Shown here piece after piece: positions 61,470-64,000 of a DNA stretch of 64,000 nucleotides. The position numbers were made by a program, and so were the translations under genes. The notes below the pieces were generated by a model. That model made no database searches, was not told where the DNA came from, and saw only the letters and a list, made by a program, of their open reading frames with translations. How positions within the stretch are numbered: position 1 is the first letter of the stretch; each line of letters opens with the position of its first letter. The stretch comes from JADFNB01 sp036397455 (GTDB lineage: Bacteria; Gemmatimonadota; Gemmatimonadetes; Gemmatimonadales; GWC2-71-9): NCBI GenBank assembly GCA_036397455.1, contig DASWIX010000080.1, positions 62,001 through 126,000 of the forward strand, written 5' to 3'.

Positions 61470-63014
61470 TCAGCGCCCCGCCGCGGCGGCACCCGCGGCG
61501 GCTCCCACCGTCTGGACCGGAATCCCCACGATCGCCTCCCCGTCGTCACCGTGCCCAAGCGGCATGACCAAGATCAACGCCGCCGTCGCCGGATTCACCG
61601 TCCAGAGCGACTCGGGTGTGATGGCTCCATCACCGGTCACGGCGTACAGAGTCCCGCCGGAGGTGAAGGTGATGCTGGCGACGCCGTTTTCCGACAGGAG
61701 GCCGATCGGCGTCGCGGTCAGCGTCGCGACGTCGACCGTCATCAGGTAGCGGTCCCGCAACGCGTCCCCCCTGAGGTGTCCGGCGACATAGAGGACCCCC
61801 GTCCCCGGCTGGAACGACATCCCGTTGAAACCATCCAGCGTATCCCCGGCCGCGGTGACGACCAGCCCCAGCGGCGTGGCCATCGCGGTGAGCGGGTCCA
61901 CCTCGTACAACTGGCCGTCCGAATACTCAGGCACCACGGCACCCAGCATGCGGTTGGTGCCGGGTTCGAACGCGAGCCCCTTGAAGTAGCCCCCGCTCCC
62001 TCCCTCTCCACAGAAGGTGCCAGACGCCGCGGTGTCGCCGACCGCCTCTTCCACGCCGGTCGCCGGATCGACCCGGATCAGCCTGCAATCGCGGTCGCTC
62101 ACGTAGACGAGGTTGTTGATCGGGTCATATCCGAGTCCGGTGACTTCCTGCGTCCCGCGGCTGACCTGTAGCGGACTGAACACGGTCATCGCCACCGGAT
62201 CGACGACCTCGAAAAACCGGCCAGACTCGAGCGAATCGCCGTCGAAGAAGTCGGAGATCCCGCTGGCGTGAAAAAGGAGGGTCAAGTCGCCGACCAGCGT
62301 GGTCACCACGCTCGCCACCAGCGTGTCGGCTGGGCCGGTCAGCAAGGTGGCGGTAATCCGCGCGGGACCTTCCACGGCGCCCGCGACCACGCGGCCGGTG
62401 GCCGGATCAGGCACGGTGGCGCGAGTGGTATCGAGGCTGCCCCAGGCAATAGGCGTGCCCGCAATCACCTGGCCCTGGGCGTTCAACGCCTCCGCCGTGA
62501 GGGTCGCCGTGTCGCCGAAGGCGAGCGACAGTTGGCTGTTCGCAATCCGCACGCTCGCTGCGTCAGCTCCCACGCCGACATACACGATGATGACGTCGAC
62601 CTGGATCGGGGGAGCGTCGCCGGACGACACCGGACGCACCTCCACCGGCCCCCCGCGGAACGCCACCTCGCCACTCGGTGTGATGAACTCGAGCGTCAAC
62701 GCAAACGCTTCATTCGATTGGATCAGCGCGACCGTCACGTCCAACCGGATCGAGTCCGTGCCCGGCGTGACCGTGATCAAGGTATCGAGCGCGGCGTTCC
62801 CATCCTCCCGTTGCAACACGACCCGTGTCTTGGCAATCTCGACAACGCCGCCGGCGGCCGCCGTTCCGGCGGTCGCGAACACGGGGCGAATGGCCAGGCG
62901 GCCGGTCAGGCTGCCATGGGGGCCGGCGGAATCCGGCGCACAGGCGGTGCCGGCGACCAGGAAGATCAGGGCGGGGGAGGTAACACGGAACCACACCAGG
63001 GCGGGCAGGCGCAT
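61470..63014 (-). CDS. Lipoprotein with Big-type domain and beta-propeller-like repeats
   Basis: About 514 residues from ATG 63014, with lipobox (LVAGTAC). Residues about 130-220 are Ig-like (IANSQLSLAFGDTATLTAE and AVEGPARITATLLTG, a Big_2-type pattern). After about 240 come repeated segments typical of NHL/SMP-30-like propellers (GLGYDPINNLVYVSDRDCRL, FKGLAFEPGTNRMLGAVV, MSFQPGTGVLYVAG). It is probably an outer surface protein. It ends 37 bp from the convergent PH-domain gene. An upstream Met would only add an Arg-rich tail. Confidence 0.82.
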   Translation of the reverse strand: MRLPALVWFRVTSPALIFLVAGTACAPDSAGPHGSLTGRLAIRPVFATAGTAAAGGVVEIAKTRVVLQREDGNAALDTLITVTPGTDSIRLDVTVALIQSNEAFALTLEFITPSGEVAFRGGPVEVRPVSSGDAPPIQVDVIIVYVGVGADAASVRIANSQLSLAFGDTATLTAEALNAQGQVIAGTPIAWGSLDTTRATVPDPATGRVVAGAVEGPARITATLLTGPADTLVASVVTTLVGDLTLLFHASGISDFFDGDSLESGRFFEVVDPVAMTVFSPLQVSRGTQEVTGLGYDPINNLVYVSDRDCRLIRVDPATGVEEAVGDTAASGTFCGEGGSGGYFKGLAFEPGTNRMLGAVVPEYSDGQLYEVDPLTAMATPLGLVVTAAGDTLDGFNGMSFQPGTGVLYVAGHLRGDALRDRYLMTVDVATLTATPIGLLSENGVASITFTSGGTLYAVTGDGAITPESLWTVNPATAALILVMPLGHGDDGEAIVGIPVQTVGAAAGAAAAGR

Positions 63015-63184
63015 TGGTACTCCACAGGAACGGCGTGTTCGGTAACCGGACAGCAAATCTGGATGCGGACGGGGCCGGCGGCAAGGGCCTACCCGTGATG
63101 CCGGTGACCCTTGCCGGGCACACGCCGTGAGACGAAGTTCCCCGGCGCCTACCCACAACCACATGCAGCCGGACGGTCGTTCCC

Positions 63185-64000
63185 ATGATACGCAGACTTC
63201 TGTCGATTCCCGGTGCCGGCCTGGTCGCCCTCGCCGTCGGGACCCCGCTCCTCGCGCAGACGTTCCCCACCGAGAATCCGGTGATGCAGCGGATGTGGCG
63301 GCTCGGCATGGACAGCTCGCACACCGGGGCATTGGCGCAGGCGCTGCTCGATTCCATCGGCCCGCGTCTCACCGGTACGCCGGGCCAGCGCAACGGCAAC
63401 GAGTGGCTCGTGCGGATGTACACGTCATGGGGGATCGACGCGCAGAACGAGCGATTCGGGACCTGGCGCGGATGGCGCCGGGGGCATTCGCATATCGATC
63501 TTCTGACCCCGCGTGTCCGCACGCTCGAGGGCACGATGCTCGGGCACAGCCCCGGAACGGGCGGGCGGGACGTGACGGCTTCCACGGTCATCCTCCCCGA
63601 GTTCGCCGACAGCGTCGCGTTCGTGGCGTGGCTGCCGAATGTACGCGGGAAGCTTGTGCTGGTAGCGCCCGGGCAACCGACGTGCCGTCCCTCGGCGGAT
63701 TGGGACGAAAATGCCACGCCCGCATCCGACGCGCGGATGGACTCGTTACGTGCGCGGACGACGGAGGCATGGAGCCGCCGGATCGCCGCGACGGGGCACA
63801 GTCTGGCCATCGGCACCGGATCGCTGGGCCTACGGCTGGAACAGGCGGGCGCGGCCGGCGTCATCACCTCCCGTCCCAAGAACGCCTGGGGCGCCATCGA
63901 GATCTTCGAGACCTACAACACCAGCGCGCCGGCCATCACGTTGAGCTGCGAGGACTACGGGCTCGTCTATCGGCTCACGGAGAACGACCAGCACCCGACC
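63185..64000 (+). CDS. Secreted M28-type peptidase, 3' partial
   Basis: The frame from ATG 63185 is open for 272 codons to the window end. A signal peptide (SIPGAGLVALAVGTPLLAQ) precedes LLDSIGPRLTGTPGQRNGNEWL and a PA-type region (RGKLVLVAPGQPT, AGAAGVITSRP). This is the N-terminal portion of M28 peptidases similar to the one at 14602; the zinc ligands lie beyond the window. The family assignment is from the N-terminal pattern only. Divergent from the lipoprotein at 61470. Confidence 0.82.
   Translation, partial: MIRRLLSIPGAGLVALAVGTPLLAQTFPTENPVMQRMWRLGMDSSHTGALAQALLDSIGPRLTGTPGQRNGNEWLVRMYTSWGIDAQNERFGTWRGWRRGHSHIDLLTPRVRTLEGTMLGHSPGTGGRDVTASTVILPEFADSVAFVAWLPNVRGKLVLVAPGQPTCRPSADWDENATPASDARMDSLRARTTEAWSRRIAATGHSLAIGTGSLGLRLEQAGAAGVITSRPKNAWGAIEIFETYNTSAPAITLSCEDYGLVYRLTENDQHPT

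Overview
The window is GC-rich bacterial chromosome and most likely comes from a member of the Gemmatimonadota or a close relative. The best clue is the Ser/Thr kinase at 30307 with its typical N-lobe wording (ERELGQGGMATVYLAQD) fused to a PD40 propeller. Supporting clues are the crowd of secreted M28, M20, S9 and S41 peptidases, amidohydrolases, DUF2911, DUF1684 and DinB-type proteins, and many GTG starts. I found no rRNA, tRNA or CRISPR array.

Layout. 1-10253 is a five-gene signalling operon with overlapping or abutting genes: three paralogous GAF/PAS histidine kinases, a stand-alone receiver, and a fusion of a HisKA-like domain, receiver, HAMP-like linker and Ser/Thr kinase. 10254-10750 is a gene graveyard with a 3' gene relic and a broken integron/Xer-type integrase, next to a chromate transporter (chrA). 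12278-16215 holds an ornithine-cyclodeaminase-family gene with an M20 peptidase, and a divergent M28 peptidase. 16385-18264 has a membrane c-heme/HAMP sensor with no output domain, an inverted heptamer-repeat element and a four-helix-bundle gene.

18167-25805 is a long minus-strand run: ABC-F ATPase, pyruvate kinase, then a probable four-gene metabolic operon (ferredoxin-like protein, unknown Cys-rich protein, class V aminotransferase, GntP-type permease). 25861-28043 contains a membrane protein, a decayed NTF2-like gene and a shortened DUF362 protein. 28390-35195 is a plus-strand group: heptose-1-P adenylyltransferase, alpha-L-fucosidase, kinase-propeller protein, NTF2-like protein, sulfatase. 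35226-49175 is a mixture: cyclopropane synthase, degenerate GGDEF protein, small unknowns, S41 peptidase, a basic-tailed HTH protein, TlpA-like, DUF1684, DUF2911, a Cys-rich Tat-like protein, an amidohydrolase and an S9 peptidase.

49196-56231 is an accessory block with unusually AT-rich, consensus-like promoters: a ribbon-helix-helix/PIN toxin-antitoxin pair, then an ArsR-type regulator heading a tightly coupled efflux operon (TolC, adaptor, RND pump, PII-like protein, DUF2892). 56238-64000 returns to secreted enzymes and membrane proteins: alkaline phosphatase, DinB-like, amidohydrolase, PH/zinc-ribbon membrane protein, a Big-domain lipoprotein and the start of another M28 peptidase cut by the window end.

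The items most worth following are the two-component/Ser-Thr kinase fusion operon, the ferredoxin/Cys-rich/aminotransferase/permease operon, the output-less heme sensor, the palindromic element inserted in frame in a kinase, and the ArsR-RND-PII operon with its operators.
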